NCBI RefSeq assembly: GCF_030269925.1
Contig: NC_085124.1
Coordinates: 3,906,001-3,970,000 of the forward strand
Direction of reading: 5' to 3'
Origin: Bombyx mori
Lineage: Eukaryota; Arthropoda; Insecta; Lepidoptera; Bombycidae
DNA: 64,000 nt
The translations under genes were made by a program, and so were the position numbers. Every line of letters begins with the position of its first letter. The first letter of the stretch is position 1. Below, one piece after another: positions 59,301-64,000 of the stretch. The notes below the pieces were generated by a model that saw only the letters and a list, made by a program, of their open reading frames with translations, was not told where the DNA came from and did no database searches.

Positions 59301-62300
59301 AACTAGCTTTGAAAGGCATCCAACGACGAAGGCATAAAAATATATAATTATATACATCACAAAAAGTTGTTAAAAAATACGCATGCGTCAACGGATTGTA
59401 GCATGGGTAGTTATTTACTAAAATATTTCATATACAGTCAAACCTGGGTAAGTGAGAACTGGATAAGTGAGAAAACTCTATAAGAGAGTAATAGCCAGGA
59501 CCCGTCATTTTAAGCTCCCAAAACCTCTATTAGCGAGAAACAGAAACCTCTGTAAGAGAGAGTCGTTTTTCCCTCATGGACCTCCGTAAGTGAGACTGCT
59601 ACTTATCTATACCTCTATAAGCGACAGTCGAGCTTTATTTATTTATATCATTTAGGAGGAACAAATGATATAACAAATTACAAATTTAACATCTGCTATT
59701 TTATGACTCTTTCTTAACTTTCGTGGAACTTCCTACCATTGTTTTTGTATTGTTTTCTCGTCAATATTGAACCTATTGTATTTCGTGGAACTAAATTACA
59801 TTGTTATTTTATCGTATTCTTTTCGAATGGACACGTATGCTGCCTATGTACCGTCCTGTTTGTCGGACTTAGTCAGTTTATCGTTAATCAATTGCGAAGG
59901 AAAGTTCTGTTCTGCATCATGTCAAAACGGAAAATTAATGTACTGTCATTAAGTGATAAACATAAAATAGTGAATGCGTTTGAATCGCGAAATAAAATTC
60001 AGAGGGTGCATTAGCGAGAAACTCGGGTTAGTGAGAAACCTCTATAAGCGAGAATGAGATTGTGCTCCCTTGAACTCTCGCTTATCTATAATAAAATTTA
60101 ACTGGGGAGAAAGTGGCCGTTTTGTCCCCTTTTAAAAATAAGGTAAACAAATGAACTTGTTATATAGGTACTCAAATATTAGTTTAAATATAAAATAATA
60201 GTAAGTTTTAGCTTTCGCTATTCAACAAACGTAAGTGGTTTATTATATTATAGCAAAATTTCTAAATATGTATATTCAAAAGCATTTAACACAAAATATT
60301 TTTCTTTTTTCCTACCTAAACTGATCGTCTTGAGAGACCATTTCAGCATAACCTTAAGTAGTAGGTGAGCTCACGGGGCTCAAATCTGATGACGATGCTA
60401 ACACGAACCCTAGCAGTGCTTCGCAAAATCTACTACTGGATAGGAAACGCGACCCACTGAGAAGATCCGGCGAGAAACTCAGTGGGCTTTGTCTGTGGGT
60501 TAATTTACTCGTCGAGCCCTTCGTCGCAAGCGACGGGTTCGACGAGAACGGTGACCGGTGCTTGTGGTACCTAAAAGCACTGTTAATGGATCGGGAGGAT
60601 CCGAAATGACGTTGATACAAGTGACGGTTTTATCATTACAGATAAACGACGAGGACGTGATGTCGGCGGCGATGTACCCGCAGGTCGCGAGCGACTTCTT
60701 CCGTTTCCGGGACAAGTACGGGCCCGTCAAACATCTGGACACCAAGACCTTCCTGGTCGGCCCCGCGGTGAGTACGCGCCCACCCCCACATTCTTCTTTT
60801 TGAAGTTATACTTCTTTAGGCGCGTTATGAAAAATTGATGAGAGTGAAATTTTACGATGCGCGCGCACCGTGACACAAAATTAACAGAAATGGAGTTGCC
60901 CACTAAATCGCTAATTACAATACGACCGACGTAACTTGGCGAGTCTGAATATAGCCGCAGGTAAACTTTCGCGCATGTACACTCGTAAAAAAAAGTGTTA
61001 TTAGCATTCATTTTTTAGTAATATAAATGACAAAATTATTATTTAATATAATTCATACTAAATATTATTAAATTATTAACGTTAAATATTTATTATTAAT
61101 TATTTAATATTAAAAAAAAAGAAATAAATTTAATAAAAATAAAGTATAACTTCTTACGCGCGTACACTTTTTATTTATTTCTTTTATTTTTTACTAATAT
61201 AAATTATTGAACAGGTCGGCGACACCATAGAGGTTAAGATAGAGCGCGGCAAGACCCTGGACATCAGGACGGTGGCGGTGTCGGAGGACATGACGGCCGC
61301 GGGAGAGCGTGAGGTCTTCTTCGAGCTTAACGGACAACTGCGGTCAGTCTTCATCAGAGACGAAAACGCCAGCAAGGTTGGTCTCTATGTTTATATGCGT
61401 AGATTGCAAAATTTATTGGTGGTGGTAGGACCTCTTGTGAGTCCGCGTGGGTAGGTGTGGTACCTACCCGACCTTTGAACTCATATCGTCGAATATGACT
61501 CCTTGAAGTCGTCGTGGTCTAAAGGATAAAACGTCCGTTGCATTCGTATATCGATGCACCGGTGTTCGAATCTCAGGCGGGTACCAATTTTTCTAATGAA
61601 ATACGTACTCAACAAATGTTCATGATTGATTTCCACGGTGAAGGAATAACATCGTGTAATAAAAATGAAACCCGCAAAATTATAATTTACGTAATTACTG
61701 GTGGTAGGACATCTTGTGAGTCCGCACGGGTAGGTACCACCACCCTACCTATTTCTGCCGTGAAGCAGTAATGCGTTTCGGTTTGAAGGGTGGGGCAGTC
61801 GTTGTAACTATACTTGAGACCTTGGAACTTATATCTCAAGGTGGGTGGCGCATTTACGTCGTAGATGTCTATGGGCCCCAGTAACCACTTAACACCAGGT
61901 GGGCTGTGAGCTTATCCAAACATCTAAGCAATAAATATATTATCGCTATCGAGAAGCCACAGTTATTAACACCCTCGTCAGACATCGTAGGGGCAAATAA
62001 GGTGATCGAGCTAAGAGCAATATTGAGTACACCAATCACGTTTGTTGTCTTGGAACAATTTAGAAATCCTCTCTTGACCTTAGCAAATGAAAACGAATGA
62101 CAGTTCTTAGGACGGAGGCACCGCTCTTCAAGAAGGCCGGTTGATAAGTGTGATGGCGTCTACGCGCCTCCATCGGCTAGGCTCTGTCGTAGCACGAAGT
62201 TAGCCGAGTTCCGATACCGCAACCGTGCTGCCATCTCTCGGGAATCGTGCCGCGTTTCATTTAGCTACCAAACTAATGACCGTCTCCGACGTATATAAAA

Positions 62301-63431
62301 ATTAATTACCCTAGCGTGTGTAGGTGAGCTCGCGGGGCTCAAACCGGAGAGTTGCTAACACTGACCCTAGCAAGAGCAGTGCTTCGCAGAATCTACCACC
62401 GGGTCGGAAACGCGACCCGCTGAGAAGATCCGCCGAGAAACTCAGTGGGCATAGACTAACCAGCAACGCACTCCGACTTTATATTATTTGTATTATTCTT
62501 CATAGATTCTTTTTAAAAAACTCTAATATTGAAATTCATTTGTAATCGACCTCTAAGTATATATATGGATGTACACAATAATGTGAGCAATAAATTAACT
62601 TTTAGGAAATGAAGATCCACCCGAAGGCGGTGAAAGGCGATAAGAATCAAGTGGGTGCCCCGATGCCCGGAACCGTTCTCAGTGAGTAAATCGTATTATT
62701 AAAGACTAGCCGTACTCGCTTCACTTCGCTGTGCATTTAAAATTAACATTATTATTTATTGTCATTATTATTAGGGAGTCCAACACTCATATAAATATTA
62801 GCCTATCCATTAAGTACATGTATTTTCTACATGGATACCAAGTTTCAAGTCAATCGGATGCACGGTTCAGTAGTTATAACTGAACATCCCTAAAAACCAC
62901 TGTAGATTTATATATTAGTATAGATATGACGAAAACTTTTTCAAAACGAAGTTCATGAAAAGCCCGAATGTGTAAAGACCTCCCTTAGCATTGCCGATGT
63001 CCATAAACCAAAGCGTTTAAATGATAAACATAAAGTTACATGGCTTTTTCTTTTAATAAGTTCATTCTATTTTAATTTACAAAGATTTTATTAACATTGA
63101 AATTAGTAGATTCTGTGCACTCTTCCTTAATGTATTCACTGTCGATATCCTTTGTGCGTCCAATATTTCTCTCAAGTCGTTGGGTTCGTGAGTTTAAATG
63201 CGCTCGGACACCATTGACAGATGTTTGACAGTAGCTAACGTCAGTTTCAATTCCGCAGCTATCAAAGTGAAGGAAGGCGACAAAGTCGAGAAGGGGCAGC
63301 CGATAGCCGTGCTCTCCGCTATGAAAATGGAAATGATCGTTCAAGCCCCCAAAGCTGGTACCGTCAAGACCGTCTCGATTACAAACGGACAAAAACTAGA
63401 AGGCGACGATTTGATCTGCACTATCGAATAA
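35307..63431 (+). CDS. PC: Pyruvate carboxylase, mitochondrial (24 exons, 1199 aa)
   Basis: Biotin-dependent mitochondrial matrix enzyme: bicarbonate + ATP + pyruvate to oxaloacetate, for anaplerosis and gluconeogenesis. Coding exons: 35307-35396, 39915-40063, 40757-40897, 41490-41605, 42866-42960, 43638-43806, 44249-44355, 44851-44975, 45311-45520, 45895-45985, 46357-46492, 48057-48239, 51504-51554, 52272-52521, 53423-53570, 55433-55692, 56709-56923, 57532-57742, 57945-58151, 58786-58894, 60642-60767, 61215-61376, 62606-62681, 63259-63431. They sum to 3600 nt and all phases agree. Order: basic transit peptide (1 to about 30); biotin carboxylase from [11 protein letters not shown] with ATP-grasp loop [11 protein letters not shown] and [15 protein letters not shown]; carboxyltransferase with metal ligands inferred by family alignment as D593, K762 (carbamylated), H792 and H794; biotinyl domain with K1165 in SAMKME, 34 residues from the end as in vertebrate enzymes. 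No frameshift or missing catalytic residue. The enzyme works as a tetramer, usually activated by acetyl-CoA. Confidence 0.97.
35431..35680 (+). repeat. tRNA-derived SINE in PC intron 1
   Basis: 35431-35503 has a tRNA-like A box (TGGTGTAGTGG) and B box (GGGTTCGAATCCC). A body with GTACCTGTAACACAAGTTC follows. It begins only 35 bp after the exon 1 donor. It is a SINE head, not a tRNA gene: the acceptor stem does not close. Confidence 0.7.
35940..36054 (+). mobile_element. CR1/jockey-like LINE 3' end
   Basis: CGGTAGGCAGCGGCTTGGCT to ACAAGGGCAATAAAAAAA, in PC intron 1. Confidence 0.8.
36315..36433 (-). repeat. Partial Bm1 SINE
   Basis: Reverse Bm1 from TTATTGCTTAGATTGG to AAGTTCCAAGG; head and middle are missing. 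Confidence 0.7.
36857..37090 (-). mobile_element. RTE-like LINE 3' end
   Basis: CATCATCATCATCAGCC then CAGTCCACTGCTGGACATAG, a diverged reversed copy of the family at 18115-18354. Confidence 0.7.
37712..37905 (+). repeat. Diverged Bm1 SINE
   Basis: ACTGGTGGTAGGACGCAGAG to GACTCCGGTAATAACTTAA, with small deletions. Confidence 0.7.
37965..38383 (-). repeat. Bm1 SINE, full length
   Basis: Reverse copy from TTATTGCTTAGATGGGTAG to the tRNA-like head (GGGATTCGAATACC...GGCCACGACGAC). Its 5' end abuts a U2 snRNA fragment. Confidence 0.85.
38383..38411 (+). pseudogene. U2 snRNA 5'-end fragment
   Basis: CTTCTCGGCCTTTTGGCTAA followed by GATCAAAGT matches the highly conserved first part of U2 snRNA without its first three or four bases. 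Similarity stops after about 29 nt, so this is a retrocopy fragment and not a gene. Confidence 0.8.
38412..38945. other. PC intron 1, nothing recognised
   Basis: AT-rich. CGATACACCCTGTATA near 38736 resembles a transposon terminus, but no partner was found. Confidence 0.4.
38946..39144 (+). mobile_element. Solo-type LTR plus primer-binding site of an LTR retrotransposon
   Basis: A TG...CA-bounded stretch of about 180 bp (TGTGGCGGGTAGCC to CCCTACA at 39124) is followed after three bases by TGGTGACCCCGACGTGA, a typical tRNA primer-binding site. Leader-like sequence continues to about 39480, with no gag or pol and no second LTR. Confidence 0.6.
39145..39914. other. LTR element leader remnant and rest of PC intron 1
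   Basis: Somewhat GC-richer than the surroundings up to 39480, then unremarkable intron sequence. Confidence 0.4.
39915..40063 (+). CDS. PC: PC exon 2
   Basis: Residues 31-80; opens the biotin carboxylase domain with [17 protein letters not shown]. Acceptor ATTCTAG, donor CACAG|GTATGG. Confidence 0.95.
40159..40409 (+). repeat. Bm1 SINE, 3' part
   Basis: ACTGGTGGTAGGACCTCTTG to CATCTAAGCAATAAAAAAAA. Confidence 0.85.
40757..40897 (+). CDS. PC: PC exon 3
   Basis: Residues 80-127, including [11 protein letters not shown], a hallmark of biotin carboxylases. Donor AAAG|GTATGT. Confidence 0.95.
41050..41424 (+). mobile_element. Jockey-like LINE 3' end, strongly 5'-truncated
   Basis: Matches 9572-9959 almost throughout (ATCCAATAAGCTTTGCATTAG, the stem-loop, GCCCACCTGTCCTGGT, A tail). 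It ends about 65 bp before PC exon 4. Confidence 0.85.
41490..41605 (+). CDS. PC: PC exon 4
   Basis: Residues 127-166, [19 protein letters not shown]. Donor GCAA|GTAAGT. Confidence 0.95.
42078..42245 (+). mobile_element. Jockey-like LINE 3' end fragment
   Basis: ATTCGCGAAGCAGCTGCC to CCTTCGGGAAACTAGTAA with an A-rich end. Confidence 0.75.
42546..42839 (+). mobile_element. Non-autonomous Helitron next to PC exon 5
   Basis: A|TC start and CTAG|T end. Its end lies 26 bp before exon 5, so it provides most of the intron 4 branch-point region. Confidence 0.75.
42866..42960 (+). CDS. PC: PC exon 5
   Basis: Residues 166-197, [20 protein letters not shown], start of the ATP-grasp region; ends on a codon. 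Confidence 0.95.
43099..43205. repeat. Half copy of MITE family E
   Basis: TGTGCTTAGTGCGAATTTTT to GTTAGGGGCGCTGTT; the second arm is missing. Confidence 0.75.
43363..43613 (+). repeat. Bm1 SINE, 3' part
   Basis: ACTGGTGGTAGGACCTCTTA to CATCTAAGCAATAAAAAAAA; the A tail ends 24 bp before the exon 6 acceptor. Confidence 0.85.
43638..43806 (+). CDS. PC: PC exon 6
   Basis: Residues 198-254: glycine-rich ATP-grasp loop [10 protein letters not shown] and [18 protein letters not shown]. Donor G|GTGAGT. Confidence 0.95.
43905..44206. mobile_element. MITE-like repeat, family F
   Basis: GAAGCGAAACTTCTTT (43943) and its reverse AAAGAAGTTTCACTTC (ending 44204) act as inverted ends, preceded by a GGTGCGCATGCAACTTGG block shared with the copies at 49815 and 53615. 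Confidence 0.6.
44249..44355 (+). CDS. PC: PC exon 7
   Basis: Residues 254-289, [20 protein letters not shown], the conserved biotin carboxylase segment. Confidence 0.95.
44513..44812 (-). mobile_element. Truncated LINE tail
   Basis: Reverse copy of the 10876-11878 tail family (GACCCACTGAGAAGATCCGG). Ends 38 bp before exon 8. Confidence 0.8.
44851..44975 (+). CDS. PC: PC exon 8
   Basis: Residues 290-331, [19 protein letters not shown] and the first half of EVNAR. Confidence 0.95.
45311..45520 (+). CDS. PC: PC exon 9
   Basis: Residues 331-401: [20 protein letters not shown], end of the biotin carboxylase active site, and [13 protein letters not shown]. Confidence 0.95.
45553..45655. repeat. 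Half copy of MITE family E
   Basis: CCCCTAGGGACGCTATTCC to CTCGCTGAGCGCACTGA. It begins about 30 bp after the exon 9 donor. Confidence 0.7.
45895..45985 (+). CDS. PC: PC exon 10
   Basis: Residues 401-431, [20 protein letters not shown]. Confidence 0.95.
46063..46330 (+). mobile_element. Helitron-like element
   Basis: A|TC start at 46063; the 3' part CCACGCGAACGAAGACGCGG is a typical lepidopteran Helitron end, finishing in TTAG instead of CTAG. Exon 11 follows 26 bp later. Confidence 0.6.
46357..46492 (+). CDS. PC: PC exon 11
   Basis: Residues 432-477, [21 protein letters not shown]-terminal part of the biotin carboxylase domain. Confidence 0.95.
46690..47170 (+). repeat. Dispersed repeat, family G
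   Basis: Forward counterpart of 7495-7915: TTAATACGTGAAGCAAAAAC, CCCACACTTATAGAGAATAT, and a TCGAATTTCGATTATTCG end. Class unknown. Confidence 0.5.
47541..47975 (+). repeat. Bm1 SINE, full length with target duplication
   Basis: 435 bp flanked by TCATAATAAGT at 47530-47540 and 47976-47986. It starts at the tRNA-like head (CGTTCTGGCCTAAAGGATAA, B box TGTTCGAATCCC) and ends CTAAGCAATAAAAAAAA. This is the reference copy for the element's borders in this window. Confidence 0.92.
48057..48239 (+). CDS. PC: PC exon 12
   Basis: Residues 477-538, [20 protein letters not shown] to VPQVPLG-like PQVPLG. The frame stays open past the donor G|GTAAGG into the repeat downstream, but conserved sequence stops at the donor. 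Confidence 0.95.
48288..48644 (+). mobile_element. Retroposon family A copy with 13-bp target duplication
   Basis: AGTAAAACCTTCG occurs at 48275-48287 and 48645-48657. The body runs from AGACTTTTTGGCGAGAACG to GGTCATAAAATCACTCTAAAAAA. It starts 49 bp after the exon 12 donor. Confidence 0.85.
48677..48865. mobile_element. Short non-autonomous hAT-like element
   Basis: Ends CAAGGATGGGAAACACG and GTTGCTCACCCCTG are imperfect inverted repeats of the hAT type, flanked by CTCTAGAG (48669-48676) and GTCTAGAG (48866-48873), an 8-bp duplication with one mismatch. Confidence 0.7.
49325..49567 (-). repeat. Bm1 SINE, 3' part
   Basis: Reverse Bm1, TTATTGCTTAGATGGGTGG to GTCCCACCACCA. Confidence 0.85.
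49815..50098. mobile_element. MITE-like repeat, family F
   Basis: GGTGCCCGTGCAACTTGGTG, GAAGTGAAACTTCTTTTGCGG, and the end CTAAAGAAGTTTCACTTCG; parallels 43905-44206. Confidence 0.6.
50099..51503. other. Rest of PC intron 12
   Basis: AT-rich with an ATT microsatellite near 50278; no gene or named repeat. 50820-50930 is slightly GC-richer and unexplained. Confidence 0.45.
51504..51554 (+). CDS. PC: PC exon 13: 51-nt linker microexon
   Basis: Adds 17 codons ([17 protein letters not shown]) between the biotin carboxylase half and the carboxyltransferase domain. Acceptor TATTTTTCAG, donor ACAG|GTATTT. It starts and ends in the same phase, so leaving it out keeps the frame and still joins PLG to AVQPPKG through a GCC codon. 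Vertebrate enzymes have no equivalent stretch here as far as I know. Confidence 0.75.
51758..52250 (-). repeat. Composite Bm1 SINE
   Basis: A full reverse Bm1 (51758-52192) is followed by GAGTCATATTCGACGATATG and then a second short Bm1 piece (AAAGGTCTCAGTAAAGTTC). The same composite is found in forward orientation at 61417-61935. Confidence 0.75.
52272..52521 (+). CDS. PC: PC exon 14
   Basis: Residues 555-638: start of the carboxyltransferase domain, [21 protein letters not shown]593 in FRDAH is the expected metal ligand. Confidence 0.97.
52554..52974 (-). mobile_element. Retroposon family A copy with 12-bp target duplication
   Basis: CAATCAATGTAA at 52542-52553 and 52975-52986. The T-rich low end is the A tail; the high end is the 5' end (GACTTTTTGGCGGGAACGCG reversed). 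Best complete member of the family; 33 bp after the exon 14 donor. Confidence 0.87.
53035..53131 (+). mobile_element. RTE-like LINE fragment
   Basis: Encodes [20 protein letters not shown], the C-terminal region also present at 20815 and 54751. Confidence 0.6.
53132..53371 (+). mobile_element. Helitron-like element
   Basis: Ends in GGGGCGGGCCGCTAG; the interior CTACTGAACCGATTTAAAAA is shared with 15760-15960. The 5' end is not exact. Confidence 0.55.
53423..53570 (+). CDS. PC: PC exon 15
   Basis: Residues 638-687, [20 protein letters not shown], pyruvate-binding region of the carboxyltransferase. Confidence 0.96.
53615..54045. mobile_element. MITE-like repeat, family F, expanded copy
   Basis: GGTGCGCGTGCGACTTGGTG followed by a duplicated GAAAGAAGTGAAACTTCTA and, after an unrelated insert, TCTCAACGCGTCTAAAAAAC. 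Confidence 0.5.
54046..54750. other. PC intron 15, nothing recognised
   Basis: No supported feature. Confidence 0.4.
54751..55390. mobile_element. Tail-to-tail pair of RTE-like LINE ends
   Basis: 54751-54972 (plus) encodes [24 protein letters not shown] and ends RCADPT. 54975 to about 55390 (minus) encodes [13 protein letters not shown] and ends near GGGTCGGC. The two 3' ends meet at CTAGTAGGATCATCATCATT. Confidence 0.65.
55433..55692 (+). CDS. PC: PC exon 16
   Basis: Residues 688-774, [20 protein letters not shown] to [11 protein letters not shown]762 in IKDMAG is the lysine carbamylated in the family. Confidence 0.96.
55714..55886. mobile_element. Long-TIR MITE, family E, complete
   Basis: 173 bp with inverted arms GTGTGCTTAGTGCGAG / CTCGCACTAAGCACAC, same size as 31626-31798. 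It starts 22 bp after the exon 16 donor. Confidence 0.85.
56350..56640 (-). mobile_element. LINE reverse-transcriptase C-terminal fragment
   Basis: The minus strand encodes [20 protein letters not shown], a common RT C-terminal motif, without the catalytic domain. Confidence 0.6.
56709..56923 (+). CDS. PC: PC exon 17
   Basis: Residues 774-846: metal-binding [18 protein letters not shown] (H792, H794) and [15 protein letters not shown]. The exon is noticeably GC-richer than the rest of the gene. Donor ACTA|GTCAGT. Confidence 0.95.
57190..57462 (-). repeat. Bm1 SINE, 3' part, variant
   Basis: TTATTGCTTAGACGGGTGC to CGTCGTACCACCA, with a small internal duplication around ACGTAA. Confidence 0.8.
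57532..57742 (+). CDS. PC: PC exon 18
   Basis: Residues 846-916, [20 protein letters not shown], carboxyltransferase C-terminal part. Confidence 0.95.
57792..57880. repeat. Half copy of MITE family E
   Basis: GTGCGAGTTTTGTAACGTTC to CAACTAAGCACATTGA. Confidence 0.7.
57945..58151 (+). CDS. PC: PC exon 19
   Basis: Residues 916-985, [20 protein letters not shown] and [13 protein letters not shown]. Confidence 0.95.
58205..58560 (+). mobile_element. CR1/jockey-like LINE 3' end, best copy
   Basis: Open frame of about 95 codons ending EVHG, with [18 protein letters not shown], [19 protein letters not shown] and [10 protein letters not shown] words, then TACAAGGGCAATAGAAAAAA. The RLWN-LP motif is typical of the C-terminus of CR1/jockey-type reverse transcriptases. 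Confidence 0.8.
58562..58672 (-). repeat. Partial Bm1 SINE
   Basis: Reverse Bm1 from GAGTGGACAAGCTCACAGCC to TTCTAAGGTCTCAG. Confidence 0.75.
58786..58894 (+). CDS. PC: PC exon 20
   Basis: Residues 985-1021, [20 protein letters not shown], hinge to the allosteric/tetramerisation part. Confidence 0.94.
59439..60100 (+). mobile_element. pogo/Tigger-like remnant rich in TAAGYGAGA words
   Basis: CAGTCAAACCTGGGTAAGTG opens the element and variants of TAAG(T/C)GAGA recur at both ends. A short frame at 59919-60014 ([20 protein letters not shown]) looks like the first helix-turn-helix of a pogo/CENP-B-type transposase. Most of the transposase is gone. The right border is uncertain. Confidence 0.55.
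60296..60606 (-). mobile_element. Truncated LINE tail
   Basis: Reverse copy of the 10876-11878 tail family; ends about 36 bp before exon 21. Confidence 0.8.
60642..60767 (+). CDS. PC: PC exon 21
   Basis: Residues 1022-1063, [20 protein letters not shown]. Confidence 0.95.
60798..61165 (-). repeat. Diverged family F repeat and AT-rich tail
   Basis: TGAAGTTATACTTCTTTAGG and GCGCGTTATG at one end echo the family F ends in reverse; a second TATAACTTCTTACGCGCG occurs at 61145. Confidence 0.4.
61215..61376 (+). CDS. PC: PC exon 22
   Basis: Residues 1064-1117, [20 protein letters not shown] and [20 protein letters not shown]. The donor AAG|GTTGGT is weaker than those of the other exons. Confidence 0.94.
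61417..61935 (+). repeat. Composite Bm1 SINE
   Basis: A short Bm1 piece (61417-61460), the linker CATATCGTCGAATATGACTC, then a full forward Bm1 from about 61505 to GCAATAAAT. Same build as 51758-52250. Confidence 0.75.
62315..62455 (-). mobile_element. Truncated LINE tail
   Basis: GTGAGCTCGCGGGGCTCAAA to GAAACTCAGTGGGCATAGAC, reversed. The GC-richer stretch before it (62100-62280) is unidentified. Confidence 0.7.
62606..62681 (+). CDS. PC: PC exon 23
   Basis: Residues 1118-1143, [20 protein letters not shown], start of the biotinyl domain with VGAPMPG. Confidence 0.94.
62706..62924 (-). mobile_element. Non-autonomous Helitron
   Basis: CTAG at 62706-62709 (reversed end) and GA at 62923-62924 (reversed TC). 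It starts 25 bp after the exon 23 donor. Family of 12513-12727. Confidence 0.7.
63259..63431 (+). CDS. PC: PC exon 24 (last): biotinyl domain
   Basis: Residues 1143-1199: [20 protein letters not shown] with the biotin-accepting K1165 at 63324-63326, then GDDLICTIE and TAA at 63429-63431. Confidence 0.97.
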
Positions 63432-63670
63432 CAATAATAAAAAAACAACAACAAAAACATCCGATGAGGTTAATGCTTTAAATTAAAAAACAAATATTGA
63501 AAAATTCCTCAAACGCCACGAAACCTTATCTCCAGTAATATTACCTCAACTACAATTTAAGACATGAGTGTATGAAGGCATATGATGCAATTAGTTAATT
63601 TTTATTATAAAAAATACAATTTAATAGTTTTTTTAATTTTTAAATAAACTACTACTAATTGAATAAGAAC
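63432..63670 (+). terminator. PC: PC 3' UTR and poly(A) signals
   Basis: AATAAA at 63643-63648 is the most plausible signal. Another AATAAA at 63436-63441 sits five bases after the stop, which would leave a very short 3' UTR. Confidence 0.6.
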
Positions 63671-64000
63671 TGTCTGATGAACTCATCTTTGTTTAATACT
63701 TCACTATTAAATTTTATTGCCTTTTGTTTATTTCACTTTTACACTAAACACAATATTGCAAATTACCCGAGCACGACAATGTCGGAGAATTTTAGGTGCG
63801 TGAGTGACTAACGCGCATGCGCACTTATCAGTACCCAGGGAGGAAAAGTTATACTTTCTTTCCTGTACAGCGGGACGAAAACCGAACTTTCGGCGTAGGT
63901 AGGAGAAAAAAGTCCCTTCATCCACTCATGTCTTCAATTGTACAAGTTCATTAGTTTAGAGCCAACGCTTAGTTATAGAGAATGTTTGATATTAAACATT
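63671..64000. other. Flank downstream of PC
   Basis: No gene called. The palindrome GCGCATGCGC at 63813-63822 matches the NRF-1-type binding consensus and could mark the promoter of a neighbouring gene beyond the window, but AAAAGTTATACTTTCTTTCC nearby also resembles family F repeats. Confidence 0.3.

Noticed and set aside
59739..60014. A 91-codon host gene
   Set aside because: Only the last 31 codons look like a transposase N-terminus and the frame lies inside the TAAGYGAGA repeat element.

Overview
The window looks like nuclear DNA of a lepidopteran, almost certainly the silkworm Bombyx mori or a close relative. It is AT-rich, has compact exons in long introns, and is packed with Bm1-type SINEs (more than 20 copies, whole or partial), Helitron remnants, jockey-, CR1- and RTE-like LINE ends, a maT mariner and several MITE families. 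The species call rests on recognising the repeats and on codon and protein similarity; no search was run.

Two host genes are supported. On the minus strand, 17497 to 12240, five exons encode a 517-residue ZAD-type C2H2 zinc-finger protein with eleven fingers. On the plus strand, 35307 to 63431, 24 exons with GT/AG borders and consistent phases encode a complete 1199-residue mitochondrial pyruvate carboxylase: transit peptide, biotin carboxylase domain, carboxyltransferase domain and biotinyl domain with the biotin lysine in an AMKM motif. A 51-nt in-frame exon (51504-51554) lies in the linker between the biotin carboxylase half and the carboxyltransferase domain and is a candidate cassette exon.

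Layout: 1-12200 is repeat-rich intergenic DNA with one well preserved 5'-truncated jockey-like LINE (8214-9959) and a nested retroposon pair (10876-11878). 12240-17497 is the zinc-finger gene, its introns filled by repeats. 17500-35300 is intergenic, with a broken maT (DD37D) mariner at 23989-25304 and a few possible but unproven upstream exons or promoter segments. 35307-63431 is the pyruvate carboxylase gene. 63432-64000 is its 3' UTR and flank.

The two genes show no functional link beyond proximity. No operon, CRISPR array, toxin system, viral gene set or other unusual gene system was found. What is worth a second look is the microexon and the fine structure of the repeats: a U2 snRNA fragment fused to a Bm1, a covarying 3'-UTR stem-loop shared by LINE families, an unnamed retroposon family with clean target-site duplications, composite Bm1 dimers, a pogo-like remnant, and repeats lying within 20-50 bp of many splice sites.
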